A stretch of 64,000 nt of DNA from Isoptericola halalbus (GTDB taxonomy: Bacteria > Actinomycetota > Actinomycetes > Actinomycetales > Cellulomonadaceae), in contig VJZX01000001.1 of the NCBI GenBank assembly GCA_009663185.1, positions 186,001-250,000 on the forward strand, in the 5' to 3' direction. The notes under the pieces are model-generated. The model was not told the origin of the DNA. It was given only the letters and a program-made list of their open reading frames with translations, and ran no database searches. Numbering within the stretch: the stretch's first letter is position 1; each line of letters starts with the position of its first letter. Both the position numbers and the translations under genes were made by a program. Positions 8,619-16,076 of this stretch are shown here, in pieces.

Positions 8619-9236
8619 CTACGCCGCGGTGACGAGCGACACGGCCACGGCCAGCATGATCACCGCGATCACGCCGTCGAGCACGCGCCACGCGCCGGGC
8701 CGCTCCAGCAGCGGCGCGAGCAGCCGACCGCCGTAACCGATCCCGGAGAACCACAGCAGGCTCGCGAGCACGGCACCCGCGCCGAACCACCAGCGGGCGT
8801 CGCCGTACGTCGACGAGATCGACCCGAGAAGCACCAGCGTGTCGAGGTACACGTGCGGGTTGAGCCAGGTGAGGGCGACGGCCGTGAGCGCGACGGGCCG
8901 TAGCCGCCGGCCGGCGTCGGGCACGACGGCGGAGGTCGCCGCGACGAGCTGCTCCTCCCCCTTCCACGCGCGCCGCGCGGCGAGGACGCCGTAGCCGAGC
9001 ACCACGGCCGCCCCCAGCCAGCGCGCCACCTCGACCACCGCGGGCGCACGCTGGACCAGCGAGCCGAGCCCGCCGACGCCGGCCGCGATGAGCACCGCGT
9101 CCGACACCGCGCAGATCGCCACGACGACGCCGACGTGCCCCCGTCGCACACCCTGGCGCAGCACGAACGCGTTCTGCGCGCCGATGGCGACGATGAGGGA
9201 CAGGCCGAAGCCGAGGCCGGCGAGGAAGGTCAGCAC
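8619..9236 (-). CDS. lysE: LysE/ArgO-family basic amino-acid exporter
   Basis: A 205-residue inner-membrane exporter with about six hydrophobic segments. The opening 'FLAGLGFGLSLIVAIGAQNAFVLRQG' is the LysE signature, including the 'GAQNAFVLRQG' motif typical of LysE/ArgO. Such proteins export lysine and arginine when intracellular levels rise. It starts with GTG at 9236. A TAGCGT hexamer (9244-9249) ends seven bases before it, consistent with a leaderless transcript. It is divergent from a LysG/ArgP-type regulator, the arrangement known from Corynebacterium glutamicum lysE-lysG. Confidence 0.9.
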   Translation of the reverse strand: MLTFLAGLGFGLSLIVAIGAQNAFVLRQGVRRGHVGVVVAICAVSDAVLIAAGVGGLGSLVQRAPAVVEVARWLGAAVVLGYGVLAARRAWKGEEQLVAATSAVVPDAGRRLRPVALTAVALTWLNPHVYLDTLVLLGSISSTYGDARWWFGAGAVLASLLWFSGIGYGGRLLAPLLERPGAWRVLDGVIAVIMLAVAVSLVTAA

Positions 9237-9284
9237 GCACTCGACGCTAGGCGAGCGCCCTGATGCAGTCCAACTGTTCTTTCT

Positions 9285-9311
9285 TATCTCGATGAAGCGA
9301 TACTTCAGATA
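9285..9311. promoter_or_regulatory. Dyad in the lysE-lysG intergenic region, candidate LysG operator
   Basis: TATCT at 9285-9289 and GAAG at 9294-9297 are mirrored by CTTC at 9303-9306 and AGATA at 9307-9311, around a CGATA centre. The dyad sits 50-75 bases upstream of lysE and reaches into the lysG start codon. It is the position expected for a LysR-type activator site that also autoregulates. The arms are unequal (four extra bases on the left), so it is an imperfect site. Confidence 0.5.
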
Positions 9312-10237
9312 TGCGATGGGACTCCGGACAGCTCGAGGCACTGGCCGCCGTCGTCGCCGAGGGATCGTTCGAGGCGGCGGCGCGCTCGCTGCACGTCACG
9401 CCGTCGGCGGTGAGCCAGCGCATCCGCTCGCTCGAGAACGCCGCGGGAAGCGTGCTCGTGCGCCGCACGAGGCCCGTCACACCCACCGAGCCCGGACGCA
9501 CGCTGCTGCGCCTCGCACGCCAGGTCGAGCTCCTCGGCGCCGAGTCGGCCCGCGAGCTCGGACCGGCGGCCGGCTCCCCCGACGACGACGCCCGCCCCGT
9601 CACCGTGCCGCTCGCGGTCAACGCCGACTCGCTCGCCACGTGGATCATGCCGGCGCTCGCCCGGGTTGACGGCGTGTGCTTCGACCTGCACACCGCCGAC
9701 CAGGACCGCACCGTCGACCTGCTGCCCGCCGGCGTCGTCATGGCCGCGATCACCTCACAGCGCGAGCCCGTGCAGGGCTGCTCCTCGGTGCCGCTCGGCG
9801 TGATGCGCTACCGGCCGGCGGCCGCACGGTCCGTCGTCGAACGCTGGTTCCCGAACGGGCCGACGCTCGAGGCGCTCGACCGCGCGCCCGTCGTCGTGTT
9901 CGACCGCACCGACGACCTGCAGGACCTGTGGCTGCGCGACCTCGCCGCGGCAGCCGGCGTGCCCGTCCCCAGCCCGCCGCGCCACCACGTGCCGAGCACG
10001 TCGGAGTTCCTGCGGGCGATCCGCCTCGGCTTCGGGTGGGGCATGTGGGGCCCGCTCGGTCGCCCCGGGGCGCGCTTCCCGCTCCTCGACGACGCCGCGG
10101 ACGTCGTCATGCTCGACGACGACGCCGCCATCGACGTGCCGCTGTACCTGCAGCAGTGGAAGCTTCGCTCAGAGGTCCTCGACCGCGTCGCCGCCGCGCT
10201 GCGAGCTGAGGCACGCCGGACCTTGCTACCGTTCTGA
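9311..10237 (+). CDS. lysG: LysR-family regulator, LysG/ArgP type
   Basis: A 308-residue LysR regulator. Its N-terminal winged helix-turn-helix is 'LEALAAVVAEGSFEAAARSLHVTPSAVSQRIRSLE', the ArgP/LysG form, followed by 'VRRTRPVTPTEPG' and an effector domain. Family members activate lysE/argO when lysine or arginine binds, and repress themselves. Divergence from the exporter supports that role. GATACT (9299-9304) stands six bases before the ATG, so the mRNA is probably leaderless. The ATG overlaps the dyad symmetry described separately. Confidence 0.9.
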   Translation: MRWDSGQLEALAAVVAEGSFEAAARSLHVTPSAVSQRIRSLENAAGSVLVRRTRPVTPTEPGRTLLRLARQVELLGAESARELGPAAGSPDDDARPVTVPLAVNADSLATWIMPALARVDGVCFDLHTADQDRTVDLLPAGVVMAAITSQREPVQGCSSVPLGVMRYRPAAARSVVERWFPNGPTLEALDRAPVVVFDRTDDLQDLWLRDLAAAAGVPVPSPPRHHVPSTSEFLRAIRLGFGWGMWGPLGRPGARFPLLDDAADVVMLDDDAAIDVPLYLQQWKLRSEVLDRVAAALRAEARRTLLPF

Positions 10238-10325
10238 CGCGCCAGGCCGGGAAGCGCCGACACAGGGGCTGTACTACCCTGCAGATCGGGCAACCGCAGC
10301 CGTCGGGACTCGAAGAGGCAGGATC

Positions 10326-11126
10326 ATGGGCCGCCGTCGCCTTCACGAACACGAGGTTCACGTGCTCGCCCGCACAGTCCGTGAGACCGCGGCGGCGAGC
10401 TTGGAGGACGTCAACCGTGCGCACGCATTCCACAGCGCGGTATCCGACCTCGAGCTCATGGCCGACGACATCGTCGCGCGAGTACGTCAAGACGCGCCCC
10501 ACGGGGTGGACGACGCGCTGACGTTCCTCGAGGCCGACCCATGGTGCATGCGCTCGGGCTACGCCAAGGAGCGGGTGCTGCGGGCGCTCGGCGGAGCGCA
10601 TCTGAACCCGGACCAGCGCCGCCGCGGTGTCGCCGTGGTCGCCTCCTACGTCCTTGGACCTGATCGGCGCGAGTTCCGCCGAGTCGCGCGGCTCGCTTGG
10701 GCGCTCGATGCCGACGTCCGCTCGCTCCTTCTGGAGACGCTCCGTCGAGGGGACCCGGTCGCGGCACGCCACGCGCTGTGGCTGCTCGTACGCACACCCG
10801 AGCTCGACGCGGAGAGCCTCGACCTCGGACGCGCCCGTGAGATCCTGCTGGAGGCGTGCACGACCGAAGACGTGTACTGGCGTCAGCGAGACTGGTTGGT
10901 CGCCGCGGCGCGCCGAATCTGCTCGGACGAGTGGCGGTACCTGATCACGGCGCGAGCGCTCGCGACGGGAGAGCCGGCCCTGTTGCGGCTCCTCGCGGTC
11001 CTCCCCGACGTCGACCTCAGTGCGCCAGAACGCGACCGCCTGACCGACCTGCTCGCGGACGACGTCAGTTCCGGACGTCTCATCCTCCCGATCGAGGACC
11101 TTGAGGCGCTGTCCGCCCGCCAGTGA
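10326..11126 (+). CDS. Hypothetical protein
   Basis: A 266-residue soluble, helix-rich protein that I do not recognise. It contains HEAT-like helical stretches rich in Arg, Leu and Ala ('FRRVARLAWALDADVRSLLLETLRR', read in part; 'LLRLLAVLPDVDLS'), no signal peptide, no membrane segment and no catalytic motif. AGGCAGGA precedes the ATG. It stands alone between lysG and the convergent GntR gene. Codon bias matches its neighbours, so it is likely a real gene. A HEAT-like scaffold is a guess from helix periodicity only. Confidence 0.65.
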   Translation: MGRRRLHEHEVHVLARTVRETAAASLEDVNRAHAFHSAVSDLELMADDIVARVRQDAPHGVDDALTFLEADPWCMRSGYAKERVLRALGGAHLNPDQRRRGVAVVASYVLGPDRREFRRVARLAWALDADVRSLLLETLRRGDPVAARHALWLLVRTPELDAESLDLGRAREILLEACTTEDVYWRQRDWLVAAARRICSDEWRYLITARALATGEPALLRLLAVLPDVDLSAPERDRLTDLLADDVSSGRLILPIEDLEALSARQ

Positions 11127-11155
11127 CCACCGAGGCCGTCCCGAAGGAGCACCCG

Positions 11156-11872
11156 TCAGGCGGTCGCCGAACGACCGTCCTCCTCCTGCGCCTGCGCGTC
11201 GTCGGCCCAGATGCCGCGGACGTGTCCCAGGTGCTGACGCATCAGTCGCTCGGCCCCTTCGGGGTCATGCGCCTCGATCAGCCGGACCAGCTCCGCGTGC
11301 TCCAGCGACGACGGCAGCAGCCGTCCGGTCTCGGCCAACGTCTGCAGACCGTAGATCCGCGACTTCGCGCGCAACGATCGCACGAGCTCGACGAGCTCGG
11401 GGTTACCGGTCAGCGCGATGACGGCGATGTGGAACTCGATGTCTGCGGTGACATAGGCGATCAGGTCCTGAGTCTGCGCGGCTTCCAAGATCGACTGTGC
11501 CAGCTCGTGGAGCCGCTCGATCACAGCGGCGTCGGCCCCTTGTGACGCCACCATCCGCACGGCCGGGACCTCCAGGAGGATCCGGACCTCGGTGATGTGA
11601 TCGAGCTGTGCCGGTGTCAGCTCTGTCACCCGAAAACCGCGGTTCCGCACAGCCTCCACGTGCCCTTCGCGGACGAGGTCGAGCAGCGCCTCACGCACCG
11701 GCGTCACCGATACCCCGAACTCCTCGGCCAGACTGGGCGCGGAGTAGACGGCACCGGGCCGCAGCTTCCCCGAGATGACGGCGCCCCGCAGCGTCTCGCG
11801 GATCTCGTCCCGGACGTTCGGGCGTACACGGAAGGCGGCGAACCGCGGTGGCGACGGCTTATCGCCTGGCAT
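11156..11872 (-). CDS. GntR-family regulator (FadR/FCD subfamily)
   Basis: A 238-residue regulator. Residues about 15-80 form the GntR winged helix ('EIRETLRGAVISGKLRPGA', 'SLAEEFGVSVTPVREALLDLVREG'). Residues 95-220 form the helical FCD effector domain with metal/ligand positions in 'DIEFHIAVIALTGNPEL' and 'EHAELVRLIEAHDPEGAERLMRQHLGHV' (read in part). FCD regulators usually respond to carboxylic or amino-acid ligands. It is the last gene of the symporter cluster, and its start overlaps the 3' end of the oxidase gene by 14 bases. The 13-bp inverted repeat at 15959-15988 upstream of the cluster is the obvious candidate operator. Confidence 0.9.
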   Translation of the reverse strand: MPGDKPSPPRFAAFRVRPNVRDEIRETLRGAVISGKLRPGAVYSAPSLAEEFGVSVTPVREALLDLVREGHVEAVRNRGFRVTELTPAQLDHITEVRILLEVPAVRMVASQGADAAVIERLHELAQSILEAAQTQDLIAYVTADIEFHIAVIALTGNPELVELVRSLRAKSRIYGLQTLAETGRLLPSSLEHAELVRLIEAHDPEGAERLMRQHLGHVRGIWADDAQAQEEDGRSATA

Positions 11873-13253
11873 CGGTCGATCCTTCCCCTGATGTATCGGC
11901 GCTTCGGACGCGCGCCTCGCCGGTGCCCGGGTCTCCGCTCGACCGACTGTCGGCACGCAGCCTACCTCCGGCCACCGTCCGCATCCGGAACGCGCCCGCA
12001 CGACTGATCTCCGCGAAGCGGCTGGGGCTGAAGGGATCGAGATCCGCCGGCTCACCGCCGTCGACGATGATCGAGGCCACCCTCGCTCCGGTCACGGGAG
12101 CCAGGGTGATCCCGAGCATGGCGTGACCGGTGGCCACGTGGACCCCAGGCAGTGTGGGTAGGGATCCGATGATCGGCAGTCCGTCCGGCGTCATCGGTCG
12201 CAGCCCGGACCACGCGCTCGACGGCGACGTCCGCCAATGCTCGAAGTAGTCCCGGGCCGCATGGTGCAACCCACGGATCCGGCGTTCGTCGATCCTCGCG
12301 TCCTCCGCGCCGAACTCCATCGTGCCGGCGAGCCGGATGCCCCGGGCCAGCGGCGTCACCGCGACCTTCCGCTCGGAGAGGTACGTCGCGTGCCGCAGCG
12401 AGCCGTTCACGGACGGCATGTCGAGCCCGTACCCCTTCCCCCCTCGCACCGGCAGGTCGACCCCGAGGAGAGCTGCCACCGCACGCGATCCTGCACCGGC
12501 AGCGATCACGACGTCGCGTGCCGTCAGAATCCGTCCGCCCGCCGTGACCGCGACGTAGTCCTCACGTGGCCGCAGCGCGTCGACGTGGGAACCGGTCAGG
12601 ATGCTGATGCCCAGCTCACGACAGCGCCGGGCCAACCCGTCCATCAGCGTCGAAGGATCCACGTGCTCGTCCGGCTCGCACCGGATGGCGCCGGCCAGGG
12701 CGGGCGACACCATCGGCTCCAGCGCTCGGACTTCCGGAGCCGTCAGCGGCTGTGCCCTCGGAAGACCGAACCGCTCCATCTGGCGGAGCGCCGCCAGCTG
12801 CTCATGAATGCCACTCTCGTCCCGGAAGAGGAGCAACATCCCCTCTCGATGACGTTCGAGCTCCACTCCGTCCGCCGTGAGCTCGTCGAACGACGCCACG
12901 GCTTCTGAGGCCAGCCGGGACGTGGCCTCGAGTCCCGCCTCGTACACGGAGCGGCGGGACGCGGCAAGCATCCGGGCGAGGAAGCTCACGTACCGCCAGG
13001 AACGGTCGAGCCGGATCTTGAGCGGACTGTCCGGCCTGGCGAACGTCTTCACCGCGGTCTTCAGCGACGCCGGTGACGGCACCGGTCCGCTGAATGACGG
13101 CACGACCCAACCAGCGTTGGCCCGCGACGCGCCGAACCCGACCTCGTCCCGCTCGACCACCGCGACCGAGCACCCGCGGCGAGCGAGGTGATAGGCGCAC
13201 GAGAGCCCGACGGCCCCGGCCCCGATGACGACGACGTCGGGATGGGTCACCAC
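11859..13253 (-). CDS. FAD-dependent D-amino-acid dehydrogenase/oxidase (DadA-like)
   Basis: A 464-residue flavoenzyme of the DAO/glycine-oxidase superfamily. The N-terminal dinucleotide fold is 'DVVVIGAGAVGLSCAYHLARRG' (read in part), followed by 'VVERDEVGFGASRANAGWV', a form typical of DadA and D-hydroxyproline dehydrogenases. The C-terminal FAD loop is 'GLRPMTPDGLPIIG' with 'VHVATGHAMLGITLAPVTG'. It would oxidise a D-amino or cyclic imino acid to the imine. The last 40 residues are polar and low-complexity. It overlaps both neighbours, ocd-like and GntR, which argues for one transcript. Substrate is inferred only from context. Confidence 0.88.
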   Translation of the reverse strand: MVTHPDVVVIGAGAVGLSCAYHLARRGCSVAVVERDEVGFGASRANAGWVVPSFSGPVPSPASLKTAVKTFARPDSPLKIRLDRSWRYVSFLARMLAASRRSVYEAGLEATSRLASEAVASFDELTADGVELERHREGMLLLFRDESGIHEQLAALRQMERFGLPRAQPLTAPEVRALEPMVSPALAGAIRCEPDEHVDPSTLMDGLARRCRELGISILTGSHVDALRPREDYVAVTAGGRILTARDVVIAAGAGSRAVAALLGVDLPVRGGKGYGLDMPSVNGSLRHATYLSERKVAVTPLARGIRLAGTMEFGAEDARIDERRIRGLHHAARDYFEHWRTSPSSAWSGLRPMTPDGLPIIGSLPTLPGVHVATGHAMLGITLAPVTGARVASIIVDGGEPADLDPFSPSRFAEISRAGAFRMRTVAGGRLRADSRSSGDPGTGEARVRSADTSGEGSTDARR

Positions 13254-14209
13254 GGGATCTTCGTACCTGCTCGGCGCTCGCGGGCGCGTTCGAGGATGAG
13301 CGCCAGCACGGCGGCGTCCTGGATGCCGACACCGACCGTGTTGTAGTAGGTCAGTCCGCTCTGCGGCGTCGCGGCCGGAGCCGCGAGGAGGTCACCGATC
13401 TCGTGGATCTCGAGCGGATCGAGGATGCCCGAAGCCACAGCCTGAACGATCGGGCCCGCCTGGTCGAGGGCAGTCTCCCGATGATCGACGACGACCCGCG
13501 CCGATCCGACGATGTCGTCGTCGACCTCGCGATGATCCGGGGCGAACGACCCGACGCTGATGACCGTGGCATCCGGCTTCAGCCACTCCCGGCTCAGCAC
13601 CGGGGTGCGGCTCGTCGTGCACGTGACGACGAGATCCGCCCCCGACACGGCCTCCTGCACCGACCCCGCCGCGGCCACGGCGGCACGACCGTGGCCGTCG
13701 AGTGCGGAGGGCGGACGATGCGGATCGAACACGGTCATCGAATCGATGTCGAGGACCTCCGTCAGCACCTCGCCGTGCCTGCGCCCCTGGGCACCCCAGC
13801 CCACGACCGCCAGGCTGCGCGCAGCCGGCGCAAGAGTCCTCGCCGCGAGCGCCGAGGCGGCTACCGTACGCAGGTTCGTCACCGCCTCGCCGTCGACGAT
13901 CGCGTGCGGCCTCCCGGTGTCGGCATCGAGCACGACGACGACCGCAGCGACGCTCGGCAGGCCGCGGGAGGCGTTCTTGGGAACGACGCTGCCGAACTTG
14001 GAGACCGCGGGGGCGTCCGGCGCCATCCGGGCCACATAGCAGAAGGCCGTGCTCCCCTCGGCTCCGGGGACCAGAACTCGCGGAGCGAGCCGGGCCTCCC
14101 CCGAAGCGAGGGCGAGGAATCCTCGGCGCTGGGTCTCGATGGCCTCCTCCATGGTCAGCAGGCCCGCCACATCGTCGGCACCTGAGAGCAGGAGAAGCTC
14201 GTCGGTCAT
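13247..14209 (-). CDS. Ornithine cyclodeaminase / mu-crystallin family enzyme
   Basis: A 320-residue NAD(P)-binding enzyme. It shows 'SKFGSVVPKN' with the family Lys, 'VDGEAVTNLRTVAASALA' with the conserved Arg-Thr, the Rossmann loop 'LAVVGWGAQGRRHGEVL' and 'SVGSFAPDHREVDDDIV'. The family includes ornithine cyclodeaminase, alanine dehydrogenase and delta1-pyrroline-2-carboxylate / ketimine reductases. Because it is fused by overlap to a DadA-like oxidase gene, an imine-reductase role is plausible, but the specific reaction cannot be fixed. It sits in the symporter operon, 11 bases downstream of the MetS-like gene. Confidence 0.87.
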   Translation of the reverse strand: MTDELLLLSGADDVAGLLTMEEAIETQRRGFLALASGEARLAPRVLVPGAEGSTAFCYVARMAPDAPAVSKFGSVVPKNASRGLPSVAAVVVVLDADTGRPHAIVDGEAVTNLRTVAASALAARTLAPAARSLAVVGWGAQGRRHGEVLTEVLDIDSMTVFDPHRPPSALDGHGRAAVAAAGSVQEAVSGADLVVTCTTSRTPVLSREWLKPDATVISVGSFAPDHREVDDDIVGSARVVVDHRETALDQAGPIVQAVASGILDPLEIHEIGDLLAAPAATPQSGLTYYNTVGVGIQDAAVLALILERARERRAGTKIPW

Positions 14210-14220
14210 GTGGTTGCCCC

Positions 14221-14388
14221 TCAGTCGGTCGGCGGTGTGGCTTGGTCAGCCGGTGACACGGCGTCGGGGTCGGATCCGTCGTGCAGGTGGGCGGCCTCCC
14301 TGCGCCAGGCGATCGAGACCAGCCACACCACCACGGCGATGGTTCCGCCGAACAGGATCAGCGTCCAGATCAGAGTCTCTGCGTCCAT
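14221..14388 (-). CDS. MetS-like small subunit of a sodium symporter
   Basis: A 55-residue protein. After 'MDAETLI' a single hydrophobic helix spans residues 6-27, then the basic stop 'AWRREAA' and a polar tail rich in Asp, Pro and Thr. Size, topology and position immediately after an SNF-type transporter match the methionine/alanine importer small subunit (MetS) that partners MetP in Corynebacterium glutamicum. GGAGG lies eight bases before the ATG, and the symporter stop is three bases upstream. It is short enough to be missed by standard length cut-offs. The substrate of the pair here is probably the amino acid used by the neighbouring enzymes. Confidence 0.8.
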   Translation of the reverse strand: MDAETLIWTLILFGGTIAVVVWLVSIAWRREAAHLHDGSDPDAVSPADQATPPTD

Positions 14389-14391
14389 CTG

Positions 14392-15912
14392 TCACACCTC
14401 CTCAGGCGCGGCGTGCTGGCTCGGCGCGGTGCGGGTGAGCGGACCGCTGGCGGTCCGGGTCGAGAAGTACTTGTTGAGCAGCAGCATCGCGATGATCGCG
14501 ATGCCCCACTGGAGGACCATGGTCGCGATGCTGAACGTCTGGAAGGGGTCGTACCAGGTCTGGCTCGGGTCGGAGGCCGACAGGTACATGAACCAGCTGA
14601 AGACGCCGAGGAAGATCACCGGGAAGACGACCATCAGTCGCTTCCACCATGCACCGACGTGCAGGTCGCTCGTGGCGTTGAGCTCCCTTCGAGCCCGTTC
14701 CAGCCCATAGCGGAAGACGGCGATCGCCGCCAGGAAGCCGCTGAGCAACAGCCCGATCCCCCAGACGCCGTCCTGGTTGGCCAGGACGTCCACGTTCAGG
14801 GCCGACGGCACACCACCGACGAAGGCGACCAGCACGATCGCTATGGTCGCCGTGCGCCGCTGAATCCCGAGATCGACCAGGTTGCGGACGACCAGCTCCA
14901 TCATGGCGATCAGGCTGGACAGACCGGCCAGCACCAGCACCAAGAAGAAGAGCGGGCCGAAGAACCACGTGCCGCCGGGCATCTGACCGAACAGCGCGGA
15001 CAGGTAGACGAACATGAGCCCCTGGTCGCCGGCGCTGACGGCCTCCTCGGCGTACGCGGTCGACTGGACCGCAAAGACGGTGCAGATGACCGCGATACCC
15101 GCGAGCAGCGAGGCCAGGTGGTTCCCGGAGACGACGATCAGCGAGTTCAGCGTGAAGTCTTCCTTCTTGCGCGAGTACACCGAGTAGGTCAGATAGAGCC
15201 CCCACCCGGCCCCGGTGGAGAAGGCCATCTGCACGAACGCGCCGAACCACATGGTGCCGTCGAGGAATCCGCTCCACTCCGGCACGAACAGGTAGCGGAG
15301 GCCCTCCCCGGCCCCGGGCAGCGTCATGGCCCGGACGGCCAGGAGCACCAGGACGACGAACAGCAGCGGCACGGTGAGGTTGAGGACCTTCTCGAACCCG
15401 CCTTTGAGCCCCCGTACGACCACGACACCGACGAGACCGATCGCGATCGCGTGGAACAAGACCGTCTGAACTGGGCTGTCGATGAAGCCGTCCCAGAGCC
15501 GCTGGGTCCCGCTCTGGTCGAGGTCAGCGGTGAACTTCCCACTCACCGCGTAGACGAAGTACCGCAGCGCCCACCCGCAGACGACGGCGTAGTAGAAGAG
15601 GATCCCGGCGGTGACGAGGGCCATGAAGCCGCCCATCCAGGCGAACTTACGCCCCATGAAGTCCCGGAACGCGCCGATCGTCCCCAACCGGCTGCGCGAG
15701 CCGAGCAGCGACTCGGCCATCAGCAGCGGGATCGCCCACACGAGATTGGCAAGCACGACCGCGATGATGAACGTCCCACCCCCGCCGAGCCCCACGTCGC
15801 GTGGGAACCGCCAGATGTTGCCGGTGCCCACCGCCATCCCGATCGCTGCGACCACGAACGCGAAGCGGCTGGAGAAGACCTCCCGCTTCACGCCTGACGC
15901 TTGTTGCCCCAT
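14392..15912 (-). CDS. Sodium-dependent amino-acid symporter (NSS/SNF family, MetP-like)
   Basis: A 506-residue transporter with about 12 transmembrane helices. The first helix carries the NSS signature 'GMAVGTGNIWRFPRDVG'. TM6-like 'AFVQMAFSTGAGWGLYLTYS' and TM8-like 'SSLIAMMELVVRNL' contain the sodium and substrate site serines and glycines of the LeuT fold. It would import an amino acid with sodium. GGAGTGAT precedes the ATG. It is the first gene of the cluster; a perfect inverted repeat lies 46 bases upstream of its start. The small subunit gene follows immediately. Confidence 0.93.
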   Translation of the reverse strand: MGQQASGVKREVFSSRFAFVVAAIGMAVGTGNIWRFPRDVGLGGGGTFIIAVVLANLVWAIPLLMAESLLGSRSRLGTIGAFRDFMGRKFAWMGGFMALVTAGILFYYAVVCGWALRYFVYAVSGKFTADLDQSGTQRLWDGFIDSPVQTVLFHAIAIGLVGVVVVRGLKGGFEKVLNLTVPLLFVVLVLLAVRAMTLPGAGEGLRYLFVPEWSGFLDGTMWFGAFVQMAFSTGAGWGLYLTYSVYSRKKEDFTLNSLIVVSGNHLASLLAGIAVICTVFAVQSTAYAEEAVSAGDQGLMFVYLSALFGQMPGGTWFFGPLFFLVLVLAGLSSLIAMMELVVRNLVDLGIQRRTATIAIVLVAFVGGVPSALNVDVLANQDGVWGIGLLLSGFLAAIAVFRYGLERARRELNATSDLHVGAWWKRLMVVFPVIFLGVFSWFMYLSASDPSQTWYDPFQTFSIATMVLQWGIAIIAMLLLNKYFSTRTASGPLTRTAPSQHAAPEEV

Positions 15913-15958
15913 GATCCGATCACTCCATTCACGAGCGACGCCGTCGTCGCCCTTCCTT

Positions 15959-15988
15959 GGGTGAGGTGTAAGGTATTACACCTCACCC
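15959..15988. promoter_or_regulatory. Perfect 13-bp inverted repeat, candidate GntR operator
   Basis: GGGTGAGGTGTAA (15959-15971) and TTACACCTCACCC (15976-15988) are exact reverse complements, separated by GGTA. The element lies 46 bases upstream of the symporter ATG, in the promoter region of the five-gene cluster whose last gene is a FadR-type GntR regulator. FadR-family operators are short dyads with T-G-T/A-C-A cores, which this contains (TGTAA..TTACA). No run of T follows, so a terminator is less likely. Confidence 0.7.
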
Positions 15989-16076
15989 GAGCGCGGCAAG
16001 GGTGGGTCATCAGAGATCCACGAGGTCGGCTGCATGCGCTGATGAACAGGCACGCAGCGGCGAGAACGCGTACCGG

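Noticed and set aside
12078-12108. Inverted repeat with 12-base arms (11 of 12 matched) inside the DadA-like gene, giving similar peptides on both strands
   Set aside because: It lies within the conserved 'LAPVTGARV' coding segment, so the symmetry is more simply explained by codon choice in a Gly/Val/Ala-rich motif.
14281-15897. A 538-codon plus-strand frame opposite the sodium symporter
   Set aside because: Its His/Asp/Glu/Arg-rich translation is the antisense pattern of a hydrophobic protein, and the symporter motif 'GTGNIWRFP' is unambiguous on the other strand.
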